DNA of 42,411 bases from Candidatus Aminicenans sakinawicola JGI OTU-1. Its GTDB lineage: Bacteria > Acidobacteriota > Aminicenantia > Aminicenantales > Aminicenantaceae. The notes beneath the pieces are model-generated. The model saw only the letters and a list, made by a program, of their open reading frames with translations, made no database searches and was not told the DNA's origin. How positions within the stretch are numbered: the stretch's first letter is position 1; each line of letters begins with the position of its first letter. Below are positions 8,598 to 17,306 of the stretch, one piece after another. The DNA is taken from the NCBI GenBank assembly GCA_000493965.1, contig AWNV01000021.1, positions 2,429 through 44,839 on the forward strand, given 5' to 3'. Made by a program: the position numbers and the translations under genes.

Positions 8598-9623
8598 ATG
8601 AAAGTAGCAGTCTTATCAACGGTTTCCTGGAGAACTCCACCACGTCATTATGGCCCTTGGGAACAGATTGCTTATAATATTACAGAAGGTTTAGTATCAC
8701 ATGGTATCGATGTAACCCTTTTTGCAACAGGTGATTCAATTACAAGAGGAAAGTTGAAGTACATTTGTGAACATTCGTATGAGGAAGATAAAAATCTTGA
8801 CCCAAAAGTTAGTGAGTGCTTACACATTGCTTATTTAATGGAGCAAGCTGATAATTTTGATATAATTCACAATAACTTTGATTTCTTACCATTGACATAT
8901 TCTCGTCTGATTAATATACCTATGGTAACAACAATACATGGCTTCTCTTCACCAAAAATTATTAAAGTATTTAAAGAGTATAATGATACTAATTATTATG
9001 TATCAATAAGTAATTCAGACCGCAGTTCGGAGCTAAAATATATCTCAACAGTTTACAATGGAGTTAACGTTGATGAATTTATACTTAATGAAGAAATAGG
9101 AGATTATTTGTTATATTTTGGCAGAATACATAATGATAAAGGGACTTATGAGGCTATCCAGATTGCCAAAAAATCAGGTATGAGACTCATTATATCAGGA
9201 ATTATTCAGGACAAGAGATATTATGAGGAAAAGGTAAAACCATTTATAAATGATGATGATATTGTTTTTGTTGGACATTCTGGCCCAGAAAAGAGAAATA
9301 AACTTCTTGGCGGAGCTTATGCGCTGCTTCATCCTATTAACTTTACTGAGCCTTTTGGATTAAGTGTTGTTGAGTCAATGCTTTGCGGCACTCCTGTTGT
9401 TGCTTTTAAAAGAGGTTCTATGCCCGAATTAATAGTTGATGGAAAGACAGGTTTTCTTGTTAATAATATAGATGAAGCAGTGAATGTTTTAAATTACGTA
9501 AAGAAAGTTGATCGAAAATACTGCAGAAAATGGGCTGAAGATAATTTTAGTCGAGAAAAGATGGTAAATAACTATATAAAAATTTATAAAAATATTTTAA
9601 AAAAACATATGAAAACTCATTGA
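8598..9623 (+). CDS. Glycosyltransferase family 4 protein
   Basis: A 341-residue GT-B fold, retaining glycosyltransferase. The N-terminal half starts MKVAVLSTVSWRTPPRHYGP, typical of GT4 acceptor domains. The C-terminal half carries the donor-binding EX7E motif intact (Glu251 and Glu259 in EPFGLSVVE) and the CGTPVVAFKRGSMPE block. I chose the ATG at 8598 over an in-frame ATG at 8550. The shorter form begins at the conserved first strand and lies directly after the GH130 stop, while the longer form would overlap GH130 by 47 bases. It probably uses a nucleotide sugar, with GDP-mannose the likely donor by context. Its last 7 bases overlap the end of the opposite-strand GH130-like gene. Confidence 0.85.
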   Translation: MKVAVLSTVSWRTPPRHYGPWEQIAYNITEGLVSHGIDVTLFATGDSITRGKLKYICEHSYEEDKNLDPKVSECLHIAYLMEQADNFDIIHNNFDFLPLTYSRLINIPMVTTIHGFSSPKIIKVFKEYNDTNYYVSISNSDRSSELKYISTVYNGVNVDEFILNEEIGDYLLYFGRIHNDKGTYEAIQIAKKSGMRLIISGIIQDKRYYEEKVKPFINDDDIVFVGHSGPEKRNKLLGGAYALLHPINFTEPFGLSVVESMLCGTPVVAFKRGSMPELIVDGKTGFLVNNIDEAVNVLNYVKKVDRKYCRKWAEDNFSREKMVNNYIKIYKNILKKHMKTH

Positions 9624-11086
9624 TTATTTAATAATTCACCTAGAAGTTCATCGATTGAAACAGTAGCAAAAGTAGAAGCAAAATCAGATATTCCATAAGG
9701 AATAATTAGTTCATTATTATGAATCATAGAGCCACATGAGTAAACAACATTTGGTACAGAACCTTCTCTCTCTCCCTCATTAGGTGTAAGTAGAGGATCC
9801 TTTAATCGTGCTATTAATTTGGTTGGGATTTCCAAATCCAGTAATGCAGCTCCAAGACAATATCTCCTCAAAGGGCCGACGCCATGTGTGATTACTAACC
9901 ATCCTTTTTCTGTTTCTATTGGTGATCCAGCATTGCCAATTTGAATAAACTCCCATGGATATAATGGCTCCTGGATTTTTTGAGCCTTCTGCCAGACATT
10001 TATATTATCTGAAAACATAATATAATTGTTAACACCATCAGAACGTGCGATAAGAGCGTACTTACCATTTATTTTGCGCGGGAAGAGAGCAATTCCTTTA
10101 TTATGGACATATTCTCCATATATTGGCATAATCTTAAAATGATAAAAATCTTTTGTTTTCAATAATTTTGGCAGAATAGTAAAACCGTTATAAGCTGTAT
10201 ATGTTGCATAATATGTCACACTGTTATCATCATCCACAAACCTAACAAATCTCGCATCTTCAATGCCATTACTTTCAGTATAGGAAATAGGGAAGATCAC
10301 TCGTTCTGAAATTGCTGTATCAAGTGAAAAGGTTATCTCATAATGAGAACTTGCCAACCAGTTTATCGCTTGAATTACTTTTTTCTTTGAATAGCTTATC
10401 TTGGTTTCTTTTATTGTTTTTTCAATGCTGGCCTGAAGCTCACCGTAGATAAATGTATCGCCCAATTTGTCCATAACAATTCTAACAATATCTTTTTTAA
10501 TATGCATCTCTTCAAGTTTTTTCATAAAGCTTTTTTTGTTGTAAACATGACGCTTTACAACTTCTGGCAGATCAACTAATGTACCTGGTGGTTCGAAATT
10601 AATTTTGTCGTTTTTATCAATTATCCCACCTCTGAATACTATCGAAGAGATATGTCCTTCACCTGTTGCACGGAAACTAACTATTACTCTCTTTTGGCCT
10701 TCATCTAAGCCACTTTGATCTGGATGTTCAACGATTGATGGATTGAAAAATGCAGCAGATTCAATAGCATATTCCGTTGTAAAGTAAGATCCGATCAGTA
10801 ATTTTTTCTCAAGAGAGATGGATTTAGGGTCTATGTTTATTTTATCAAGTACGCACTTAATCTTATCGAAATGTTTTTTAAATACTTTTGAAATATTGCG
10901 ATGTCGCTTGGAAAAGTTTCTTAGCACTTGATTAAGTGTCAGATGAACAGTTTCGTCGGGTAAATTTATAACTTTTCTAATTATAGATTGTGCTCTGTCA
11001 ACTTTGCCAGGCATAAAGAATTGTGCAATTACTCTCGTAAAATCAGGACGAAACTGAATTTGTTTCCTTTTTACACTTATTGACAT
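9617..11086 (-). CDS. Long GH130-like enzyme
   Basis: A 489-residue protein whose C-terminal 300 residues form a GH130 propeller: GIEDARF with the catalytic-type Asp at 277, then IQIGNAGSPIETEKGWL and PNVVYSCGS. The first ~200 residues are an extra domain not found in the short gene at 7667. It is rich in basic and helical segments and starts with a conserved-looking FRPDFTRVIAQFF block. No signal peptide is visible. Architecturally it matches the longer GH130 subgroups, which include both phosphorylases and hydrolases; which reaction applies is open. It is transcribed convergently to the GT4 gene (tails overlap 7 bases) and divergently from the GT4-toroid fusion, with a 577-base shared upstream region. 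Confidence 0.8.
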   Translation of the reverse strand: MSISVKRKQIQFRPDFTRVIAQFFMPGKVDRAQSIIRKVINLPDETVHLTLNQVLRNFSKRHRNISKVFKKHFDKIKCVLDKINIDPKSISLEKKLLIGSYFTTEYAIESAAFFNPSIVEHPDQSGLDEGQKRVIVSFRATGEGHISSIVFRGGIIDKNDKINFEPPGTLVDLPEVVKRHVYNKKSFMKKLEEMHIKKDIVRIVMDKLGDTFIYGELQASIEKTIKETKISYSKKKVIQAINWLASSHYEITFSLDTAISERVIFPISYTESNGIEDARFVRFVDDDNSVTYYATYTAYNGFTILPKLLKTKDFYHFKIMPIYGEYVHNKGIALFPRKINGKYALIARSDGVNNYIMFSDNINVWQKAQKIQEPLYPWEFIQIGNAGSPIETEKGWLVITHGVGPLRRYCLGAALLDLEIPTKLIARLKDPLLTPNEGEREGSVPNVVYSCGSMIHNNELIIPYGISDFASTFATVSIDELLGELLNNQ

Positions 11087-11663
11087 TAGTTTAAGATTAT
11101 CTCTCTTATTTTATTTCTTGCTAATGGTGTAAGCCAGAGCGCTTTTTCCTGTAATGAATATCTTTGCTATCTCTCATCCGTATCATAAAATTAAAATTTA
11201 TATGTATTTTTTTTATCCATGCCATTATTTGCTTTTATTATTGTCTAATTTCAACATGCTGACATTCATAAGCACATATAATATATAGTGAAAACTTGCA
11301 GGCAGTCAAGAAGAAATAGCTGGAAGGAGAGGAATCTCCGCACTAAAGAAACCTTACTCCCTTTTAACTTTTTGATAATATTAGGATTATATGATATGTT
11401 TTAAATGAGTTAAAGATTCAAAGTGCTATATTTCTCACATGAATCTATACAAAAGCTTGTACTTAAAAAGGGGAATTTCAAGCATGTATAAAAGCAAAAG
11501 CTGAAAAACAAAGCCACTGTTTCTGGAGTTATTTCCCTCACAAGGTATGGATTCAAAGAATAGTTTTAATGATAAAAAATTGTAATCTTTTTTCAGTAGA
11601 CTCGATTTATATTTTAATTGCAAATCGTGAGGAATTATTAATTTTTTGTAGGCTTTAAAAAAA
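11087..11663. other. 577-base divergent intergenic region
   Basis: AT-rich region between two divergently read sugar genes. No ORF with a ribosome site and no RNA gene is recognisable. A small inverted repeat, GGAGA-GGAA-TCTCC (11326-11339), is present. Promoters for both flanking genes must lie here, but I cannot single out convincing boxes. Confidence 0.5.
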
Positions 11664-13901
11664 ATGAAAAAGATTAAGATAGTTTGTATAGGTAATTATC
11701 CTCCTCGAGAATGTGGTATTGCAACTTTTACGAAAGATCTTGTTGATTCATTGACAAAAAAAAGAAATAGAAATGGTAATGATGTTGATCTATACGTTAT
11801 TGCCATTAGTAATCAGGATCAGTTTTATAATTATCCAGACGATGTTCAGTTTGTTATAAGACAGGATCATCAAAGGGATTATTTAAAAGCTGCTAAGTTC
11901 ATAAATCATAGTGATGCTGATGCTTGCATTATTCAACATGAATTCGGTATTTTTGGTGGGGATGATGGTATCTATATTCTTCCTCTAATCAGAAGATTGA
12001 AAATTCCCTTAATTGTTACATTACATACGTTATTAAAGAAACCAAACTACAATGAAGAGGCAATTATTAAAGAAATCGGGAAGAGGGCAGAGAAGATTGT
12101 AGTTATGAGTAGAAAAGCAATAGATTTTCTTGTAGATATATATAATATTCCGGAAGAAAATATCGAACTTATCTATCATGGAACTCCAGATTATGATTTT
12201 TCTAGTGGAAAAAAACTTATAGAAAAACTGAACTTCAAAGAGAAAAAAATCCTGTTTACCTTTGGCTTAATAAACAGAAACAAAGGAATAGAGACAGTTA
12301 TTGAAGCTTTGCCAAAAGTTATAGAGAGATATCCCAATGTTGTTTATATAATTTTGGGTAAAACCCATCCAAATGTTTTGAGAGTTTCTGGAGAGGAGTA
12401 TAGAAATGAATTAATACGTTTGGTTGAGAGAAACAAATTAAAAGATTGTGTATACTTTTATAATCATTTTGTGAGTAACAATGATCTTTACAGATATCTT
12501 ACTGCTATTGATATATTCATTAGTCCCTATTTCAATAAAGCTCAGATAACAAGTGGAACACTTGCATATGCGCTTGGAGCAGGAAGAGCAATTATTTCAA
12601 CTCCCTACTGGTATGCAGAGGAAGTTTTAGTAGATGGTCGGGGCAGGTTGTTTAACTGTGGTGACTCAGATGAACTTGCCAGTATCATTATCGAGCTACT
12701 CGATAATTCCTCCGAGTTAATTGAATTAAAGAAAAAAGCGTATGATTTTGGATGCAAAACAACCTGGCCTTTGGTTGGTGACCAGTACTTTAATCTCATC
12801 TATGATTCAATAAAATCATATAATCGAATAGAGATTAAAGAAGAGTCGATTGTTAATCTGTCTGTTTTACCAAAATTCAGTCTGAAACATATTGAGAGAT
12901 TGACTGATAGTACTGGTATTGTCCAGCATGCCAAATACAATGTGCCAAACTTTAAGGATGGATATTGCCTTGACGATAACGCCCGTGCTTTACTGATGGC
13001 AGTAATGTCATACAGACAGAAGAAGGATAAACTGGCCTTAAAGCTTATGCAGGTCTATTTAGGATATATCTACTATATGCAGAATGAGAATGGTACATTT
13101 AGAAACTTTCTAAGTTTTAATAGGAACTTTCTGGATAAAGTAGGGAGTGAAGACTCTTTTGGAAGAGCAATATGGGCACTTGGTTATCTCGTTCGATTTT
13201 CTCCAAGTGAGATCTATTTCCAATTTGCCAAAGAAATGCTGGCTAAGGCTTATCCAAATTATCCAGGATTAAAATCAATTAGAGGAATTAGCAATACAGT
13301 GATTGGCATTTCGCATTATCTTCATCGCTTTCCAGAAGATGAAGGAATAATTAGTAATTTAAGAAACTTAACGAATAAGCTTATTCAAGAATATGAAAAA
13401 GAAAAATCCAGTGATTGGCACTGGTTTGAACCAATCCTGACCTATGATAATGGAATTATTCCATTATCACTTTTTCATGCATATGAGATACTTGGCGATG
13501 AGAGTATATTAAGAGTTGCCAAGGAATCGATGGAGTTCCTTGAAAGTGTTTCATTTAGAGATGAATATTTGTCATTAATAGGAAATGAAGGTTGGTATAA
13601 AAAGGGTGGAAAACGCTCACAGTATGCTCAGCAGCCGATTGATGCTATGGCAATGATAATGATGTATTATCAGGCTTTCATCGTTATAGGGGATAGAGAT
13701 TACATTAAAAAGATGTATGCTTCTTTTAAGTGGTTTTTAGGAGATAACGACCTCTGCATTCATATATACGATTTTGAAACCCATGGATGTAATGATAGCT
13801 TAGAGAGTTACGGTGTCAACAGAAATCAAGGAGCCGAAAGTACACTTGCTTATCTTATCAGCCACCTTACATTTTTGATGGCGCATGAAAAAGGTGTATG
13901 A
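11664..13901 (+). CDS. GT4 glycosyltransferase fused to an alpha-helical toroid-like domain
   Basis: A 745-residue two-domain protein. Residues 1-390 are a GT-B glycosyltransferase: an N-terminal GNYPPRECGIATFTKDL segment, a CIIQHEFGIFGGDDG block, and a donor-side ISPYFNKAQITSGTLAYALG segment. At the place of the usual EX7E pair there is Gln and Tyr (QITSGTLAY), which may define this subgroup. Residues 410-745 are helical with paired-helix repeats and conserved acidic motifs (CLDDNAR near 437, EDSFGRAIWALG, QPIDAMAM, NQGAESTLAY). They resemble (alpha/alpha)6 enzymes such as glycoside hydrolases or epimerases. It has no signal peptide. Context with GH130 enzymes suggests synthesis or trimming of a mannose-type oligosaccharide. 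The function of the C-terminal domain is unknown. Confidence 0.8.
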   Translation: MKKIKIVCIGNYPPRECGIATFTKDLVDSLTKKRNRNGNDVDLYVIAISNQDQFYNYPDDVQFVIRQDHQRDYLKAAKFINHSDADACIIQHEFGIFGGDDGIYILPLIRRLKIPLIVTLHTLLKKPNYNEEAIIKEIGKRAEKIVVMSRKAIDFLVDIYNIPEENIELIYHGTPDYDFSSGKKLIEKLNFKEKKILFTFGLINRNKGIETVIEALPKVIERYPNVVYIILGKTHPNVLRVSGEEYRNELIRLVERNKLKDCVYFYNHFVSNNDLYRYLTAIDIFISPYFNKAQITSGTLAYALGAGRAIISTPYWYAEEVLVDGRGRLFNCGDSDELASIIIELLDNSSELIELKKKAYDFGCKTTWPLVGDQYFNLIYDSIKSYNRIEIKEESIVNLSVLPKFSLKHIERLTDSTGIVQHAKYNVPNFKDGYCLDDNARALLMAVMSYRQKKDKLALKLMQVYLGYIYYMQNENGTFRNFLSFNRNFLDKVGSEDSFGRAIWALGYLVRFSPSEIYFQFAKEMLAKAYPNYPGLKSIRGISNTVIGISHYLHRFPEDEGIISNLRNLTNKLIQEYEKEKSSDWHWFEPILTYDNGIIPLSLFHAYEILGDESILRVAKESMEFLESVSFRDEYLSLIGNEGWYKKGGKRSQYAQQPIDAMAMIMMYYQAFIVIGDRDYIKKMYASFKWFLGDNDLCIHIYDFETHGCNDSLESYGVNRNQGAESTLAYLISHLTFLMAHEKGV

Positions 13902-13904
13902 GCT

Positions 13905-14105
13905 CGATTGATGTCAATAGTATAAAATAGCTGGAGTTCCCCAGAAAATTTTAGAATTTGTTCTAGCCATTTTGAAGCGGTTTTAGCATAATTCATTCGG
14001 GGCCTCCTCTGACTGCTGAGCCAAAAGTGCCCAGAGCCGGTTCTTCATCCGTATCATACTCTTCACATAAAAGGACCTCTGCTGTAAATCGCCTTTACGC
14101 TCGAC
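13905..14105 (-). pseudogene. Remnant of an IS110-like transposase
   Basis: On the minus strand, codons from 14105 read VERKGDLQQRSFYVKSMIRM, then KNRLWALLAQQ. This resembles the helical core segment of IS110 transposases (typically LVR-R--LKNR-HALL). After a stop at 13985, the next frame continues AKTASKWLEQILKF, like the GK-GR-WLE--- segment that follows in that family. So a frameshift separates two collinear pieces. The catalytic DEDD and the C-terminal Ser domains are missing. The piece ends at the border of the GT4 fusion gene. The similarity is judged by eye from a short stretch. Confidence 0.4.
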
Positions 14106-14170
14106 CTGTAAGATTGAAATGAATATGATATGATACTGGCTGGGTATGTAAATTCTATTAGGAGGCCAAC

Positions 14171-14353
14171 ATGATTCCATTTGAGAAAAAAGAAGATGTC
14201 TTACCGATATGTCCGAATTGCAAGAAAGAACTCAGAACGGTCTGGTATCGAGAACTAAAGGGCGATTTAGGGAAACGTTGTATTTACTTTTGCCCGGAGT
14301 GTAGGTCCAGCCTTGGCGTTTCCCATCGGAAAGGGCTGACTATGGGATTGTAG
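14171..14353 (+). CDS. 60-residue zinc-ribbon protein
   Basis: A miniprotein with two CxxC knuckles (CPNC at about residues 14-17 and CPEC at about 42-45) that should bind one zinc. Between them is a short basic/aromatic segment (KELRTVWYREL). An excellent GGAGG ribosome site is at 14161-14165, 6 bases before the ATG, which makes translation likely. I do not recognise a named family; similar small zinc ribbons are often annotated as hypothetical. It reads in the same direction as the GWxTD gene 52 bases downstream. Confidence 0.6.
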   Translation: MIPFEKKEDVLPICPNCKKELRTVWYRELKGDLGKRCIYFCPECRSSLGVSHRKGLTMGL

Positions 14354-14367
14354 CTCCGATTATTTTT

Positions 14368-14380
14368 GAATTATTCAGGT
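14368..14380 (+). repeat. Solo end of the GRATWATYCAGGT repeat
   Basis: GAATTATTCAGGT, one copy of the terminal sequence of the element at 24103-24362, sits 25 bases before the GWxTD start codon. No matching left end is seen upstream. Confidence 0.4.
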
Positions 14381-14405
14381 TTCAGGTTTTGAGAGGGAGG
14401 TAATC

Positions 14406-16469
14406 ATGCACAAAAAGTTCTCAGTTTTATTTCTTTTCTTCCTTGTTGTCTTTTTTCTCTGTGGAGAGGTGGGAGCGAAGAAGACTGATCTTCCTGAGCG
14501 TTACAAAAAATGGCTCGAAGAGGAAGTCGTTTATATCATGGCTCCTATCGAGAAAGAAGTCTTTTTAAAACTCAAGACAGATAGAGAAAGGGATCTTTTT
14601 ATAGAGGCTTTTTGGAAGCATCGTGATCCTACGCCAGGCACTCCTGAAAACGAGTTCAAAAAAGAGCACTATAGCCGCATAAGATATGTCAACCACTTTT
14701 TCGGCCGTCAAGCGCCGAGACCAGGCTGGAGAACGGACCGGGGGCGTATGCATATTATCCTGGGAGAGCCCAACGACATCCAGAGATTTGAAGGGAAGAC
14801 TCAGGTTTATCCCACAGAAATCTGGTTCTATCAGGGGAAGACGAATTTAGGCCTTCCTCCGGGATTTAACATTGTCTTTTTTAAGGAGGGAGGTATAGGA
14901 GAATATAAGCTTTACAGTCCTCTTCAAGACGGTCCACAGGCATTAATGACATCTCATTTCGGCGATCCACTGGATTACCTTAGAGCTTTCGAGCAACTCA
15001 GGGAATTCGAGCCAGCTCTGGCTGAAGTTTCGCTCAATCTCATTCCTGGAGAGCGGCCTCTTGCTGGAGGCCGACCAAGCATGTCTTCAGATATATTAAT
15101 TCAGAGGATTGAAACAACTCCTGTAAGGCAGATAAAAGAGAAATATGCCAAGAAATTCCTCGAGTACAAGGATAGCGTAGGAGTAGAGTACTCAACAAAT
15201 TACATAGATAGCGATTTTTTAATTAAAATCGTAAAAGACCCTTCGGGCATTTATTTCGTTAACTATGCTGTAGAGCCAGAAAAACTTTCAGTGAACTTGT
15301 ACGAGAATAAATATTACACTACCTTGATGTTAAATGGAAAGGTCTCAGGTATGCAGGGAAAAACCATCTATCAGTTTGAAAAGAAAATTTCTCTTGAGTT
15401 CAATGAGGAACAGATGAAGCAAATAAGCCACAAACCCTTCAGTATCCTTGATATGTTTCCTCTTATTCCTGGAAATTTTAGAATGTCTATTCTCCTGAAG
15501 AATGAAATTTCCAAAGAGTTTACCTCTGTGGAGCGAGATATTCTTATTCCGAGTGAGGGAGATGTCCTCCAGATGACGTCCCTCTTTCTTGGCTATAAGA
15601 TGAAGGAAAATAAGACTTCTCAAAGCAGACTCCGGCCTTTCCAGATAGGAAAACAGCAGATTTATTTTCAGGCGAATAGGGTTTTTCTCAGAGAAGATAA
15701 CTTGATTGTAGCTTTCCAGATTCATGGTTTGGATCAGGCATTGAAAGGCAGAGGTGAACTCAGATATGTTATTTTTAAAGACGAAAAAGATTTTTATACT
15801 ATAGCAAAGAAAATTAATGAATACTCGAGCATGCCAAATTTTGTAGAAAATTTCCCGCTTAAAGAATTCCTTCCTGCTCATTATCGAATTCGGGTTTCTC
15901 TTTTTATCGATAGCCAAGAAGTTCTCTCTGATACAGAGGAATTCGATGTAACTCATGTTGCATCCATTGCTCGTCCTTGGTTTTATACCAAATTTTTACC
16001 TGGAACCGATGATCCAGTGTATGACTATTTAATCGGAACTCAGCTTTTAAACAGTGGAAAGACAACAGAAGCTAGTGTCAGACTGGAGAAAGCTTATCGA
16101 AGAAAGCCAGAATCAATCGATTTTGCATTGAGTTTGGCTCGTGCTCACATGGCTTTATCTGAATTCAGAGAGATTGAGTCTGTTTTGCTTCCTTTTTTGA
16201 ATGAAACTCAACCCCCGAAATACGAAGCTTTTTTCATTATGGGTAGAGCCTACCAGAATCTTGGGAGATTAAGCGAAGCCATCCAGTTATTTGATAAAGC
16301 AATTTCCCATTACGGGATAAACACAAACATTTTGAACGCTGTGGGCGAATGTTATTTTCAACTAAAAAGATTTGAGGAAGCTTTAGCCGTATGGGAGAAA
16401 TCCCTGGAAATAAATCCAGATCAGCCTCAAGTGAAAAAGAATGTTGAGGCTTTAAAGGAAAAGAAATGA
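14406..16469 (+). CDS. GWxTD-domain protein with C-terminal TPR repeats
   Basis: A 687-residue exported protein. A signal peptide (basic start, long FLFFLVVFFLC core, AxA-like VGA cut near residue 24) sends it out of the cytoplasm. The GWxTD domain follows: an FIEAFWKHRDPTPGTPENEF segment, then the name motif GWRTD at residues 107-111 within DRGRMHIILGEP. The central part is beta-rich. The last ~130 residues are tetratricopeptide repeats (NSGKTTEASVRLEKAYRRKP and similar), which usually hold partner proteins. The domain is common in Acidobacteriota, Bacteroidota-related and Aminicenantes genomes. Its molecular role is not established. A GGGAGG ribosome site precedes the ATG. Confidence 0.85.
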   Translation: MHKKFSVLFLFFLVVFFLCGEVGAKKTDLPERYKKWLEEEVVYIMAPIEKEVFLKLKTDRERDLFIEAFWKHRDPTPGTPENEFKKEHYSRIRYVNHFFGRQAPRPGWRTDRGRMHIILGEPNDIQRFEGKTQVYPTEIWFYQGKTNLGLPPGFNIVFFKEGGIGEYKLYSPLQDGPQALMTSHFGDPLDYLRAFEQLREFEPALAEVSLNLIPGERPLAGGRPSMSSDILIQRIETTPVRQIKEKYAKKFLEYKDSVGVEYSTNYIDSDFLIKIVKDPSGIYFVNYAVEPEKLSVNLYENKYYTTLMLNGKVSGMQGKTIYQFEKKISLEFNEEQMKQISHKPFSILDMFPLIPGNFRMSILLKNEISKEFTSVERDILIPSEGDVLQMTSLFLGYKMKENKTSQSRLRPFQIGKQQIYFQANRVFLREDNLIVAFQIHGLDQALKGRGELRYVIFKDEKDFYTIAKKINEYSSMPNFVENFPLKEFLPAHYRIRVSLFIDSQEVLSDTEEFDVTHVASIARPWFYTKFLPGTDDPVYDYLIGTQLLNSGKTTEASVRLEKAYRRKPESIDFALSLARAHMALSEFREIESVLLPFLNETQPPKYEAFFIMGRAYQNLGRLSEAIQLFDKAISHYGINTNILNAVGECYFQLKRFEEALAVWEKSLEINPDQPQVKKNVEALKEKK

Positions 16470-16597
16470 CTAGTTTACTGAGTTTGAAAAAAGATAAAAG
16501 AAAAGAGGTTGGAGAATATGCCTCGAGATAATTGTTGAGGATAAAATTGAAAAGAAACGCAGTAAAAATTCATCTTATCATGAAATAGGAGGTATGG

Positions 16598-17025
16598 ATG
16601 AGCTCTATCTTAAGAAATAAATTCTTGAATTTGAGTATTTTCATTTTATTCCTTGCTATTTTATCAGTTTTTTCCTGTACCGGGGCGAATTATGAGATTA
16701 AGAAGCATTATACTAAGAGCGAACACATGGTTTTGATGCGGGATGGAGTCAAACTTTATACCCAAGTGTATGTCCCCAAGGACAAAAGCCAGAAATATCC
16801 TGTAATGCTTTTCCGCACGCCTTATTCTGTCGGGGATTATGGCCCGGAAATAGGCCGGCGCACTCTGGTTCCGAACAAAATGTATGCTCCGGAAGAAAAT
16901 TGAGTTCCCCTTCTTTCTTTACTATTTAAAAGAAAAGGGTAAACTTGAGCTCCCGGAAGCCCTGGTTTTTGAAACTGGCACATGAATTCTGCACCTGGCA
17001 TCCGGAAGTTTTTGCTTTGATTTGA
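16598..17025 (+). pseudogene. CocE/NonD-type hydrolase, internally deleted
   Basis: The first 101 codons give a lipoprotein signal (lipobox ending VFSC near residue 27) and the start of a CocE/X-Pro dipeptidyl-peptidase S15 hydrolase (LMRDGVKLYTQVYVPKD, PVMLFRTPYSVGDYG). The frame stops at 16901. From 16899 the next frame reads IEFPFFLYYLKEKGKLELPE, then ALVFETGT, which in intact members comes hundreds of residues later, after the catalytic Ser, Asp and His. A further frame change near 16980 gives HEFCTWHPE before a final stop. So the catalytic middle is deleted and the remainder has at least two frame breaks. A GGAGG site 6 bases ahead shows where the gene once began. It cannot make an active enzyme. 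Confidence 0.8.
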
Positions 17026-17043
17026 CAATGGGGTTTCTAATGT

Positions 17044-17080
17044 TTGACCGAACTCTTCCCTTATGATATAAGAGGGAAGA
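17044..17080 (+). promoter_or_regulatory. Promoter overlapped by an inverted repeat (likely operator)
   Basis: TTGACC (17044-17049), exactly 17 bases, then TATAAG (17067-17072) is a good sigma-70 promoter for the two-gene module that starts at 17091. The spacer and -10 lie inside an inverted repeat, TCTTCCCTTAT (17054-17064) against ATAAGAGGGAAGA (17068-17080), with a 2-base bulge and 3-base loop. Such an overlap is typical of autoregulated toxin-antitoxin operons. The leader would be only about 12 bases, with AAGGA as ribosome site. Confidence 0.55.
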
Positions 17081-17090
17081 AGGAAAATTT

Positions 17091-17306
17091 ATGAGATCAA
17101 TTCTTTGCCAAATAGAGTCAATCGACGATATGATGGCAGAAATTTATAAAAAAAAGACTTATCTTGAAAGACTCAGAGTTGCTTTTGGTTTGTGGCACTC
17201 AACGAAAATTTTACTTTTCAATAGTCTCCGATGGCTGCATCCCGATTGGACAGACAAACAAATTCAAAAAGAAGTAGCTAGGAGAATTTCTCATGGAGCA
17301 GTATGA
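17091..17306 (+). CDS. Small helical partner of the nucleotidyltransferase (antitoxin-like)
   Basis: A 71-residue, probably all-helical protein: a DDMMAEIYKKKTYLERLRVA helix, an FGLWHSTKILLFNSLR helix, and a C-terminal segment HPDWTDKQIQKEVARRISHG. I recognise the pattern of short proteins often encoded just ahead of a nucleotidyltransferase gene; no biochemical role is known to me. Its end overlaps the start of the next gene by 14 bases, so the two are translationally coupled. The promoter ahead carries an inverted repeat, which suggests that one of the two products represses its own operon. No DNA-binding motif is evident to the eye. Confidence 0.65.
   Translation: MRSILCQIESIDDMMAEIYKKKTYLERLRVAFGLWHSTKILLFNSLRWLHPDWTDKQIQKEVARRISHGAV

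Noticed and set aside
11435..11623. 62-codon minus-strand frame in the divergent region
   Set aside because: AT-rich, no ribosome site, no recognisable motifs; treated as non-coding.
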